A DNA stretch of 7,026 bases from CAYLYM01 sp964387645. GTDB lineage: Bacteria > Calditrichota > Calditrichia > RBG-13-44-9. Each line of letters begins with the position of its first letter. Positions within the stretch are counted from its first letter, which is position 1. The notes beneath the pieces were generated by a model that searched no databases, had not been told where the DNA came from, and saw nothing but the letters and a program-made list of their open reading frames with translations. The DNA is taken from the NCBI GenBank assembly GCA_964387645.1, contig CAYLYM010000154.1, positions 1-7,026 of the forward strand. The letters are read 5' to 3'. The position numbers and the translations under genes were made by a program. Below, one piece after another: positions 1 through 6,657 of the stretch.

Positions 1-30
1 TTATTTATTGCAAAAATATTGGAAATTTAC

Positions 31-879
31 TCATTCTTTTAGTAGGTTCAACATTTGCCGAATTTCAGATATACGTTTTGTGTCTCTTATGGCATCCAGA
101 AAGGTAAGTTCGTTTTTTAACTTTTGTATAAGAACCTCTCGATCAAGAGCCGGGAAATATTTAATTTGTCCATCTGACATTTTCCGAGTTTTCAATAAAT
201 ACTTTTCTTCTAAATTTTTTACGTCATGTTTAATAGTTAAAAACGTCACCTGTCGTTCCAGACCAGTTGTCTGTGCATACCAAACCGGAGCCGTTAAACC
301 TGGATGTTTCCAGAGGGTTTTTAATAATTGAATCTCTCGGTCGCTTAAATTTAATCCCACGTAATGATTTTCTTCACGTTTTTTCAGCAGATCTCCATAT
401 TTTTTATAAATCATATAAGCCAGATATGCAGCTCCGCTCATGGTTACAACTGGGACATAACGCGAACGCCCCATTTTGTATTCCATAAATTCTCTGACGT
501 TACTTGGCAAATAAATTGAGCTTTCGCGGTAATCCAGACTTAACTCTCTACGTCCAGGAATAGATATATTCCAATCGATACGTGGTGGAATTGATGGAGA
601 CGATAATTCCGTCCGATCAGGATTTAAAGTGATAAAAGTGAAAAAAGATGGTTTATTCAGTAAAAATTGGTTTCGAATACTCGGTTTAGGGATTACTCCA
701 GTAAAAAAAATTTTAGTATATCTTATTGAGGGCTGGTATTTGGGGAAATTTTGTATCGAATCAGGCTTAGAGGGATTGGCTAGAGAATGTTGCTTGAAGT
801 TTTCCGTTTGTGCCGTATAAGAAAACTGATGAAATAGAATAAATACTACAATTATTAAAAAAGAATTAAATAATTTCAT
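31..879 (-). CDS. Putative membrane-anchored protein with C-terminal winged-helix-like domain, coupled to priA
   Basis: I do not recognise this 282-residue protein as a named family. Residues 1-23 look like a signal peptide: K2, a hydrophobic core FLIIVVFILF, and a possible cleavage after YTA. Residues 24-140 are rich in Pro, Ser and aromatic residues with little obvious repeat structure and would be outside the cytoplasm. Residues 142-158 (VPVVTMSGAAYLAYMIY) are a moderately hydrophobic probable membrane span, followed by the basic run KKYGDLLKKRE, which fits a cytoplasmic C-terminus. Residues 176-250 resemble a winged helix of the BlaI/MarR/PadR kind: LSDREIQLLKTLW, then TIKHDVKNLEEKYLLKTRKMSDG and KYFPALDRE. 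The last 30 residues look helical. The ATG has AAGGAT 8 bases upstream, overlapping the priA stop codon, and the genes are 14 bases apart, so co-translation with priA is likely. The gene is surely real. The regulator role is inferred from the fold-like pattern only. Confidence 0.8.
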   Translation of the reverse strand: MKLFNSFLIIVVFILFHQFSYTAQTENFKQHSLANPSKPDSIQNFPKYQPSIRYTKIFFTGVIPKPSIRNQFLLNKPSFFTFITLNPDRTELSSPSIPPRIDWNISIPGRRELSLDYRESSIYLPSNVREFMEYKMGRSRYVPVVTMSGAAYLAYMIYKKYGDLLKKREENHYVGLNLSDREIQLLKTLWKHPGLTAPVWYAQTTGLERQVTFLTIKHDVKNLEEKYLLKTRKMSDGQIKYFPALDREVLIQKLKNELTFLDAIRDTKRISEIRQMLNLLKE

Positions 880-893
880 AAATTCAGATCCTT

Positions 894-3362
894 TTACAAT
901 ATATCAATTGGATCAACATCAATAGAAATTTTCACTGGCCATTTTTTGATTTCTGGATTAAAATAAATTCCTTCTTTGATAATATGTCTTAACCGTGCCA
1001 TACTTGAATCTTTTTCTCTGGGATATTTGATGAGTAATTGATAACGAAATAAATTTTTTAATTTGGAAATGGGAGCAGGAGCTGGGCCTAAGATGGAAAA
1101 ACTCCTGGAAGCATTAGCTTTCCACAGGAATTTACTAATGACTTCGGCATAAGTCTGTACATCTTTCAGGTTCTGGCCTTCTATCCGGATGAGAATAATC
1201 CTTGAGAAAGGAGGATAATTCAGGGCTTTGCGGCTCTCGATTTCCCTTTCGAAAAATCCCAGATAATTGTGGGTGAGCAGAAACTTGTAAATATAATGAG
1301 ATGGATCAAAAGTTTGCACAACCACTTCTCCACTACTGGCTCCTCTACCAGCTCGACCGGCCGCTTGCGTAAGCAATTGAAAAGTCTTTTCAGATGCTCG
1401 AAAATCTGGAAAATGTAATCCGTGATCTGCCGTTATAATACCTACCAGAGAAACCTTCTTAAAGTCCAGACCTTTGGCAATCATCTGAGTTCCTAATAAA
1501 ATGTCGGCTTCTCCACTACGGAATTTTTCCAGAATTTTTAAATGCCCGTGTTTCCCACGAGTCGTATCCTGATCCATTCTTAAAATATTTGCATAAGGAA
1601 AACAATGTTTTAAGGCCTCTTCCAGCCGCTGTGTACCCACTCCCTGATAAATCAGATCCATTCCCTGGCATCGAGGACAAACATCTGGCGGATTTTCGGT
1701 GTAATCACAATAATGACAACGTAATTTTCTGGTAAATTGATGGTAAGTTAATGTTATATCGCAATTCTTACATTTGGCTACAAATCCACAATCCTTACAT
1801 AAGATATAAGGCGAATAGCCACGTAAATTTTGTAGCAACATCACCTGTTCTTTTACGAGCAATCTTGATTCTATCTTTAGTTCCAGATTTTCAGAAATAA
1901 TTGGTTGATCCAGAAACTTTTTCCACTCTTTCTTTAAATCTACAATGGAAATTCGAGGTAATTTTCTAGAATCAATTCTCGTAGAAAGTTGATAATATTC
2001 ATACAGACCATTCCGGACGTTTTGCAAGCTTTCAAAAGAAGGGGTAGCCGAACCTAGAACAACTACAGCATTATTGAGAGAAGCACGATATACTGCAACA
2101 TCACGGGCATGATAATGTGGTTGTGCATCGTTTTGCTTGTAACTGGATTCGTGTTCTTCATCAACAATGATTATTCCCAGATTTTGCATTGGTGCAAATA
2201 TAGCCGACCGCGGGCCAATCACAATTTTAAATTTCCCTTCTCTGATCCTCGATAAAATTTCTCGGCGTTCTGCCGAAGTTAACCGGCTATGTAAAATGGC
2301 CACTTGATCTCCATAATAATTTCGAAAACGAGCTAAAGTTTGTGGCGTTAATACTATTTCTGGTATTAACACAATAGCGTCCCTTCCAAGATCAAGTGTT
2401 TTACCAATCAGCTCAATATAAATCTGAGTTTTTCCACTGCCCGTAATGCCATGTAATAAATATGTTTTAAACCGTCTTTCTTGAAGCGCCTCCTTAACCT
2501 TCTTCACAAAAAGTGCCTGTTCTTTACTTAACCGAACCTTCTGCAAAGTTTCTTTATATGGTAAATCAAATATCCGATCCTTAGGTCGAGATTCTTTCTG
2601 TACTAAACCCATTTCGAAAGCTTTATTAATTACTTGCCTTGTGATGCCCTTCTCTTTTAAATATGAATACGAAAACCACTCATTTTCTGACAGAATTTGA
2701 AGTAAATCTTTCATTCTGGTAGGTTTACCATTTATAATTTTTGAGAAACATGTCTGGCTTTCAGCTTTTCTTTCTTCCTCTCTTGTAAGTCTAAAATAAT
2801 CTTCCATTTTTTGAGGTCGGTGCGCTCTTATTTCCTCATATCGCCTTTGTATCGCTCCGATTTTTTCTAACTGTCGAAGAGCTTCAGGTAGCGACTTCTC
2901 TTTTATCCTTTTTTTCAACTGTTGCAAACCAACTTCTTTACCCATGGGTAAATTTTCTAAAATTCTGATCTGCAAAGGAGTTAAACCTTCTGGTAAGTTC
3001 TCTGATAATTTAGTAATCTTCAACTGGGAAATATTGACATTCACATTCAGATGGATAAGACGATAGGCTTCACCCAGATAACAAATATAATATTTAGAGA
3101 TCCACTCCAATAGTTGCATAAGTTCCTTTGAGATGATCGGCGTTTCATAAACGATGTCAAAAATTGGCTTAATATCCTCTAAAGCAACATTGGAAGGTGG
3201 TGAATCGCTTACATGTAAGACAATTCCAGAAACATAACGGTTCTTAAAAGGCAAGATAACTTGTGTTCCAGGACACACCCGTTGCTGCAAATCTTCCGGA
3301 ATAGCATAAGTAAAACCATTTTCATTGGGTATGGGTAATATAACGGTTGCATATAGGGACAT
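894..3362 (-). CDS. priA: Primosomal protein N' (replication restart helicase PriA)
   Basis: PriA is a 3'-to-5' superfamily 2 DNA helicase that recognises stalled or repaired forks in the cytoplasm and starts reloading of the replicative helicase. In this 822-residue protein the N-terminal fork-binding domain spans about 1-105 (ILPIPNENGFTYAIPE). A winged-helix and linker region runs to about 270. The helicase core shows Walker A GITGSGKT (305-312), LIPEIVLTPQ (332-341), GPRSAIFAP (383-391), DEEH (401-404), GSATPS (437-442), GTQMIAKGLDF (624-634) and QAAGRAGRG (666-674). Eight zinc-binding cysteines are all present at 522, 525, 531, 534, 549, 552, 562 and 565. The C-terminal domain ends in DVDPIDIL, as is usual. 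It is about 90 residues longer than E. coli PriA (732). An in-frame TAA lies 12 bases upstream of the ATG, which limits alternative starts. The Shine-Dalgarno is weak (AAGA). No clear promoter was found immediately upstream. Confidence 0.98.
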   Translation of the reverse strand: MSLYATVILPIPNENGFTYAIPEDLQQRVCPGTQVILPFKNRYVSGIVLHVSDSPPSNVALEDIKPIFDIVYETPIISKELMQLLEWISKYYICYLGEAYRLIHLNVNVNISQLKITKLSENLPEGLTPLQIRILENLPMGKEVGLQQLKKRIKEKSLPEALRQLEKIGAIQRRYEEIRAHRPQKMEDYFRLTREEERKAESQTCFSKIINGKPTRMKDLLQILSENEWFSYSYLKEKGITRQVINKAFEMGLVQKESRPKDRIFDLPYKETLQKVRLSKEQALFVKKVKEALQERRFKTYLLHGITGSGKTQIYIELIGKTLDLGRDAIVLIPEIVLTPQTLARFRNYYGDQVAILHSRLTSAERREILSRIREGKFKIVIGPRSAIFAPMQNLGIIIVDEEHESSYKQNDAQPHYHARDVAVYRASLNNAVVVLGSATPSFESLQNVRNGLYEYYQLSTRIDSRKLPRISIVDLKKEWKKFLDQPIISENLELKIESRLLVKEQVMLLQNLRGYSPYILCKDCGFVAKCKNCDITLTYHQFTRKLRCHYCDYTENPPDVCPRCQGMDLIYQGVGTQRLEEALKHCFPYANILRMDQDTTRGKHGHLKILEKFRSGEADILLGTQMIAKGLDFKKVSLVGIITADHGLHFPDFRASEKTFQLLTQAAGRAGRGASSGEVVVQTFDPSHYIYKFLLTHNYLGFFEREIESRKALNYPPFSRIILIRIEGQNLKDVQTYAEVISKFLWKANASRSFSILGPAPAPISKLKNLFRYQLLIKYPREKDSSMARLRHIIKEGIYFNPEIKKWPVKISIDVDPIDIL

Positions 3363-3509
3363 TGTCTGATCTTAAAACATTATCATTTAAAATATATACG
3401 ACAGAAAATCATACTAAAAGCAATTTTTAAAATTGAGAAAAAGAAATATTTACTCCCACAGCAATCGGAAATAAAAACCTTAACATTTTCAAAATTTAAC
3501 AATCATTGA
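3363..3509. other. Spacer between the broken arsR gene and priA
   Basis: AT-rich and without a coding frame. I see no terminator behind the ArsR frame, so transcripts from its promoter could run into priA, which lies in the same direction. The 15-base palindrome at 3421-3435 (CAATTTT, T, AAAATTG) has no loop room for an RNA hairpin. AT-rich hexamers such as TATATT (3396-3391) and GATAAT (3384-3379) could serve as -10 boxes for priA on the minus strand, but no matching -35 box stands at normal spacing. Confidence 0.5.
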
Positions 3510-3827
3510 TCACAATTCTTCAAAAAGCTCCAGATTTTTCTTGATGTTGCTTTTTACAATTTCCCTAACGATATCAAGAATATCGAAAATTCGGTTATCG
3601 ATAATCTGGTAATAAACCCTCAGACCTTCCTTGCGTGAGGTCACAACCCCAGCTTCCTACAATATTCTCATGTGGCAACTTAAATAAGATTGCTCCAGAT
3701 TCAAGGTTGGATAAATGTCACAATTACATTTTTCCCCATCTTTCAAAAATTCTAAAATTCTTAAACGATTGGCATGACCAAGAGCGTTTAAAAGGTCAGC
3801 TTTAAGTTCGTAAATTTTTTGTTTCAT
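3510..3827 (-). pseudogene. ArsR/SmtB-family transcriptional regulator interrupted by an in-frame TAG
   Basis: Reading from the ATG at 3827 gives a 105-codon frame ending in TGA at 3512-3510, the usual ArsR length, broken only by TAG at codon 57 (3659-3657). The protein begins MKQKIYELKADLLNALGHAN, then RLRILEFLKDG, then the helix-turn-helix EQSYLSCHMRIL. After the TAG it continues EAGVVTSRKEGLRVYYQI, which is the classic wing, and ends in a helical tail. The family normally has K or R at the TAG position (HLRxLKEAGLV), so a single AAG-to-TAG change explains it. KCNCDI (33-38) matches the Cys-x-Cys-Asp metal-sensing motif of arsenic/cadmium-type ArsR proteins, but the third cysteine is absent. 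The ribosome binding site is weak (AAGA). Family members are metal- or redox-responsive repressors. This copy is dead, read through, or affected by a base-call error. Confidence 0.88.
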
Positions 3828-3841
3828 ATTTTTTCTTAAAT

Positions 3842-3855
3842 TTTATGATCATAAA
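3842..3855. promoter_or_regulatory. Perfect 14-base palindrome at the arsR start region, operator candidate
   Basis: TTTATGATCATAAA is a perfect inverted repeat lying 15 bases upstream of the ArsR ATG and just downstream of the predicted -10 box, at or near the expected transcription start. ArsR-family repressors usually bind AT-rich dyads overlapping their own promoters. Its autoregulatory role is inference from position. The short perfect dyad is directly visible. Confidence 0.45.
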
Positions 3856-3860
3856 TTCAC

Positions 3861-3890
3861 ATTATAAAAATAATCATTGAAAAAAATCAA
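3861..3890 (-). promoter_or_regulatory. Sigma70-type promoter for the ArsR gene
   Basis: On the minus strand TTGATT (3890-3885) is followed after 18 bases by a perfect TATAAT (3866-3861). The expected transcription start is near 3854, leaving a leader of about 27 bases before the ArsR ATG at 3827. Background AT-richness makes chance -10 matches common, but the -35 match and the spacing raise confidence. Confidence 0.55.
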
Positions 3891-4283
3891 GCCTACTTAA
3901 TGAAAACAACATTTTTCATTTACTTGCCTAATGATATGATTCGTTTAGAAAAAAGAATTCCAAAATCATGAATACTTTTTGCGCGCCAAAAAACTGAAGC
4001 AACGTAAATTATTGACTTTCTTATTTAGATAAACAAGACAAAAAATAGATCAGTTTGATTATTTTTCATATGTATAAAATATTTGTTTTTTTCAACAGAA
4101 TTCAATATTAATTTATGCACATACTTTGCTGCAAATAAAAAGACAGCAAAGTAAATTAATACAAAAATATGCCAGTCGCTTTGTATATTCGAAGTTAACG
4201 AAAAATTTTGCATTCCTTTTTCGTTACCTTCTCTTATTTCCAAGTGTATCTGACATATTTAGAAACAATTATTTTTAAAATTT

Positions 4284-4288
4284 AGGAG
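4284..4288 (+). promoter_or_regulatory. Ribosome binding site of the FKBP gene
   Basis: AGGAG stands 6 bases before the ATG at 4295. The match and spacing are near ideal and fix this start. Confidence 0.85.
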
Positions 4289-4294
4289 AGTTTT

Positions 4295-4723
4295 ATGACA
4301 AAAGCAAAAATTGGTGACACAGTTAGAGTTCATTATACCGGTAAACTAGCTGATGGAACAATATTTGACACATCCGAGGATCGGGAACCACTGGAGTTTA
4401 AGATCGGAGATGGTCAACTCATTCCAGGGTTTGAACAAGCCATTGTTGGACTGAAACCGGGTGAATCAACCTCTGTTATTATTCCGGCCGAAGATGCATA
4501 TGGTTCATACGATGAAGACCTTGTACAACAAATCGATAGAAATAAGTTACCAGATGATTTGGAACCTAGGGTGGGTCAGCAATTAGAAGCCATTCAAGGT
4601 GATGGTAAAAGATTCGTAGTAATTATTTCAGAAGTTACTGATTCCAGTGTAACCATAGACGCTAATCACCCTCTTGCTGGAAAAGATTTGAATTTTGAAA
4701 TTAAACTTCTAGAGATTGTTTAA
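4295..4723 (+). CDS. SlyD-like FKBP-type peptidyl-prolyl cis-trans isomerase / chaperone
   Basis: The 142-residue protein catalyses cis-trans isomerisation of prolyl peptide bonds and probably acts as a folding chaperone in the cytoplasm, since no signal peptide is present. The FKBP fold is split. The first part (1-70) has VHYTGKLADGTIFDTS (12-27), with the usual active-site Tyr14, Phe24 and Asp25, then IPGFEQAIVGLKPGE (43-57) and EDAYG (66-70). An insert-in-flap chaperone domain follows at about 71-120, beginning SYDEDLVQQI, very like E. coli SlyD (QYDENLVQRV). The fold closes with DANHPLAGKDLNFEIKLLEI (122-141). The His/Cys-rich metal-binding tail of E. coli SlyD is absent, so a nickel-handling role is not expected. 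The gene appears to stand alone, convergent with the dehydrogenase gene and ending before a shared hairpin terminator. Confidence 0.95.
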   Translation: MTKAKIGDTVRVHYTGKLADGTIFDTSEDREPLEFKIGDGQLIPGFEQAIVGLKPGESTSVIIPAEDAYGSYDEDLVQQIDRNKLPDDLEPRVGQQLEAIQGDGKRFVVIISEVTDSSVTIDANHPLAGKDLNFEIKLLEIV

Positions 4724-4848
4724 TTTGACTCACTGAGTGATTTTTAAGATACCATGTTTAATAAAAGATGACTTATTCTGACTATTAATATTAATCGCTT
4801 TACAGTAAAAAAAATTAAAAAATATTAACATGAGGTATTTAAAAAATT

Positions 4849-4895
4849 CAGGTGAAAGAGGATCTGGTTACTATTTGGCCGATCCTTCTCACCTG
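4849..4895. terminator. Hairpin terminator between convergent genes, probably bidirectional
   Basis: CAGGTGA (4849-4855) pairs with TCACCTG (4889-4895). After a small internal loop, GAGGATC (4858-4864) pairs with GATCCTT (4881-4887), including one G-T pair, leaving a 16-base loop. On the plus strand TTTTTT follows directly (4896-4901) for the FKBP transcript. On the minus strand the stem is followed by AATTTTTT, suitable for ending the dehydrogenase transcript, whose stop codon lies about 30 bases away. Confidence 0.88.
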
Positions 4896-4924
4896 TTTTT
4901 TAATTAGAGTAAGATTTATTTTAT

Positions 4925-6559
4925 TCAGGAATTGAGAAATTCTTTTAGACGAGAAATATGACCGCGGCCCATGGCTTTAACTTCGCAGCCACGTTTAAGA
5001 TAAGATATAATCTTTTTATCATCCAATATGCCAAACGCATCCACAATGGCGGCTGGTTTACCAATAGCATCTACCACTTTATTCGGATCAAGATTAAGAT
5101 AAGGCTCGTGGCGCACAGCAAATACTACCGCATCGGCCCCTTTTAACGCCTGCCAAATGTCCTTCTGAATACGAACATCTTTCAATTTTTCCTGATTACG
5201 GAAGAAGTTCTTCCGGCTATGTCCCTTTCCGGGATAATGATCCTGATTTTCCAACTCCCACCAGTGATCCAGATAAGGATCGTGTACACGAATTTCTGCA
5301 CCCATTTCCGAAAGTTTTCTTACCACAATTTCCGATCCGCTGTAGCGAGTATCTCCAACATCTTCACGGTAAGCAGCACCTAAAATTAACACTTCCGCTG
5401 CTGCAATCGGACGATGCATTTCGCGGAGAGCATCTCGTACCAGTTGAGCAGTGTGCAATCCGCGTGTATCATTTATATCGATAGCCATAGGCGTTATTTT
5501 GAAAATATCGTCTTCAAATCCGAGAATATGTTTGTAAGCCCACATCCCCAATCCTCCATCTTTCGGCAGACAGTAACCGCCAATTCCAGGACCAGGAAAG
5601 AGAATATTGCTGTGAGTAGGCCGAACCTTAATGGCATTTATAACTTTAATTAAATCAACTCCATTCCTTTCTGCAAAAAGGCTCCATTCATCCATGAAAG
5701 CCAGTATAGTGGCTCGATAACTATTTTCCACAATTTTTGCTGTTTCACTCTCTATTGGACGATCCAGTACTGTTAAGGGATACTTTTCAGTATTCAGCAC
5801 TTCATTCAAAAATTTTACAACCCGTCGTTTTGCTTCTTCGTTAATCCCGCTACACACTCTCCAAAAATCCCGAATACTTGCAACATAATTCCGGCCAGGC
5901 ATAACTCTCTCGTAACTATGAGCTAACAAAGGATCGGATTGAATTCCACGTTTCCGGAAAATCTTACGCATGATGGGATAGGCTACCTGCTCGGTGGTTC
6001 CCGGTGCCACAGTGGTTTCGATTAAGACCAACGTTTCTGGTTGAATATATTGAGCGATAATCTCAAATGATTTTTCCAGTGCTTCCATATCCACTCGCCC
6101 CTCACGCACTCGACCAAGAGCATTTTTCAAATAATCACACTGTATATCCACCACCACCACATCTGCTAACGAAAGCACCTCATAGGTATAAGTAGCAATT
6201 AAGGTTTTCTTTTCTAATACACATCGTTTAATCATGGGATCAACCTCAGGGTCCTCGGCTTTTACCGGGGAAATGCCCTGATTCAGTAAAGGAATTTTCC
6301 AATAACTGCGAACACTAGGTCTTTGCATACCAATAACAAATTTATTAGGCTTTCCAGTTTGCTTGTCAATGGTATCAGCAATAATAGCTGCCATCACCGC
6401 GCCCACAAATCCAACACCCATAACTACTACAATTTCACGGCCCAATTCTCGCTGTTTTTTAACAATATTTTTAATCCGTTCAAATTCCTTTGGATATTGA
6501 TCAGATGTAGGTAAAGGAAATTTTTGGCCATCCGGACTTACTGAAAAATTTTCATTCAT
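4925..6559 (-). CDS. Nucleotide-sugar (UDP-glucose/UDP-HexNAc-type) 6-dehydrogenase
   Basis: The protein belongs to the UDP-glucose/GDP-mannose dehydrogenase family, which oxidises a sugar nucleotide to its uronic acid in two NAD-dependent steps, supplying precursors for capsule or other surface polysaccharide. In 544 residues I see the Rossmann motif GVGFVG (48-53), ETTVAPGTTE (181-190), ERVMPGRN (217-224), AKIVENSYRA (274-283) with the conserved Lys275 and Asn279, and GIGGYCLPKD (325-334) with catalytic Cys330. The C-terminal domain has GAAYREDVGDTRYSG (394-408) and a second nucleotide-like fold ending near 540. Oddities are a 40-residue N-terminal extension before the first strand, Gln79 where the family usually has Asp/Glu at the end of strand 2, and a charged insertion at about 430-465. 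GGAGG 5 bases before the ATG fixes the start. VAPGTTE and the overall pattern lean toward the WecC/WbpA-like branch, but the substrate cannot be assigned. Confidence 0.93.
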   Translation of the reverse strand: MNENFSVSPDGQKFPLPTSDQYPKEFERIKNIVKKQRELGREIVVVMGVGFVGAVMAAIIADTIDKQTGKPNKFVIGMQRPSVRSYWKIPLLNQGISPVKAEDPEVDPMIKRCVLEKKTLIATYTYEVLSLADVVVVDIQCDYLKNALGRVREGRVDMEALEKSFEIIAQYIQPETLVLIETTVAPGTTEQVAYPIMRKIFRKRGIQSDPLLAHSYERVMPGRNYVASIRDFWRVCSGINEEAKRRVVKFLNEVLNTEKYPLTVLDRPIESETAKIVENSYRATILAFMDEWSLFAERNGVDLIKVINAIKVRPTHSNILFPGPGIGGYCLPKDGGLGMWAYKHILGFEDDIFKITPMAIDINDTRGLHTAQLVRDALREMHRPIAAAEVLILGAAYREDVGDTRYSGSEIVVRKLSEMGAEIRVHDPYLDHWWELENQDHYPGKGHSRKNFFRNQEKLKDVRIQKDIWQALKGADAVVFAVRHEPYLNLDPNKVVDAIGKPAAIVDAFGILDDKKIISYLKRGCEVKAMGRGHISRLKEFLNS

Positions 6560-6564
6560 ATTTT

Positions 6565-6569
6565 CCTCC
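6565..6569 (-). promoter_or_regulatory. Ribosome binding site of the nucleotide-sugar dehydrogenase
   Basis: GGAGG on the minus strand, 5 bases upstream of the ATG at 6559. It supports the long N-terminus, including the 40-residue extension before the Rossmann fold. Confidence 0.88.
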
Positions 6570-6622
6570 GTATTTTACATGAGGTGCAATTTTTTAATCA
6601 TCAAACCTAATGTTATCTCCTT

Positions 6623-6640
6623 TCACAAGCAAATTTGTGA
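6623..6640. repeat. Inverted repeat in the dehydrogenase leader, next to a second SD-like sequence
   Basis: TCACAA (6623-6628) and TTGTGA (6635-6640) are perfect arms separated by 6 bases. On the minus strand the repeat runs directly into AAAGGAGA (6623-6616), a strong Shine-Dalgarno-like sequence that serves no clear gene. An overlapping repeat, AAATTTGT (6631-6638) and ACAAATTT (6649-6656), would compete with it for pairing. Function unknown. Confidence 0.45.
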
Positions 6641-6657
6641 GATATTCGACAAATTTC

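Larger units (their letters stand above)
3828..4294. other. 467-base AT-rich intergenic region between arsR and the FKBP gene
   Basis: Besides the ArsR promoter and palindrome, this stretch holds an inverted repeat at 3899-3920 (AATGAAAA, 6-base loop, TTTTCATT). A minus-strand 72-codon frame at 4243-4025 contains one hydrophobic stretch (WHIFVLIYFAVFLFAAKYVH). It starts with TTG, has no well-placed ribosome binding site and looks like AT-rich noise, so I do not call it a gene. TTGACT at 4012-4017 has no acceptable -10 box at 16-19 bases. The FKBP promoter must lie here on the plus strand but I could not place it with confidence. Confidence 0.5.

Noticed and set aside
8..820. Plus-strand frames opposite the unrecognised winged-helix gene (8-331, 267-488, 629-820)
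   Set aside because: They are antisense to a gene with signal peptide, domain pattern and ribosome binding site, and show no family features themselves.
3421..3435. Palindrome CAATTTT-T-AAAATTG as a terminator for arsR
   Set aside because: It is all AT apart from the ends, has a one-base centre, and is not followed by a convincing T-run on the minus strand.
4012..4017. TTGACT as -35 box of the FKBP promoter
   Set aside because: No acceptable -10 hexamer lies 16-19 bases downstream, and it is more than 270 bases from the gene.
4025..4243. Minus-strand 72-codon frame with a hydrophobic stretch
   Set aside because: It starts with TTG, lacks a well-placed ribosome binding site, and its composition matches AT-rich noise. 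An internal ATG at codon 11 has an SD-like GAAGG at too long a distance.
4724..4745. Small dyad GACTCACTGAGTGA followed by TTTTT just after the FKBP stop codon
   Set aside because: A hairpin with a usable loop keeps only about 4 base pairs. The strong hairpin at 4849-4895 is the better terminator.
4958..6514. Plus-strand frames opposite the dehydrogenase gene (4958-5146, 5414-5653, 6323-6514)
   Set aside because: Shadows of a strongly recognised gene on the other strand, with no supporting signals.
6623..6640. CRP-like site
   Set aside because: The arms are TCACAA and TTGTGA, the reverse order of the CRP consensus TGTGA-N6-TCACA, so the resemblance is not a match.
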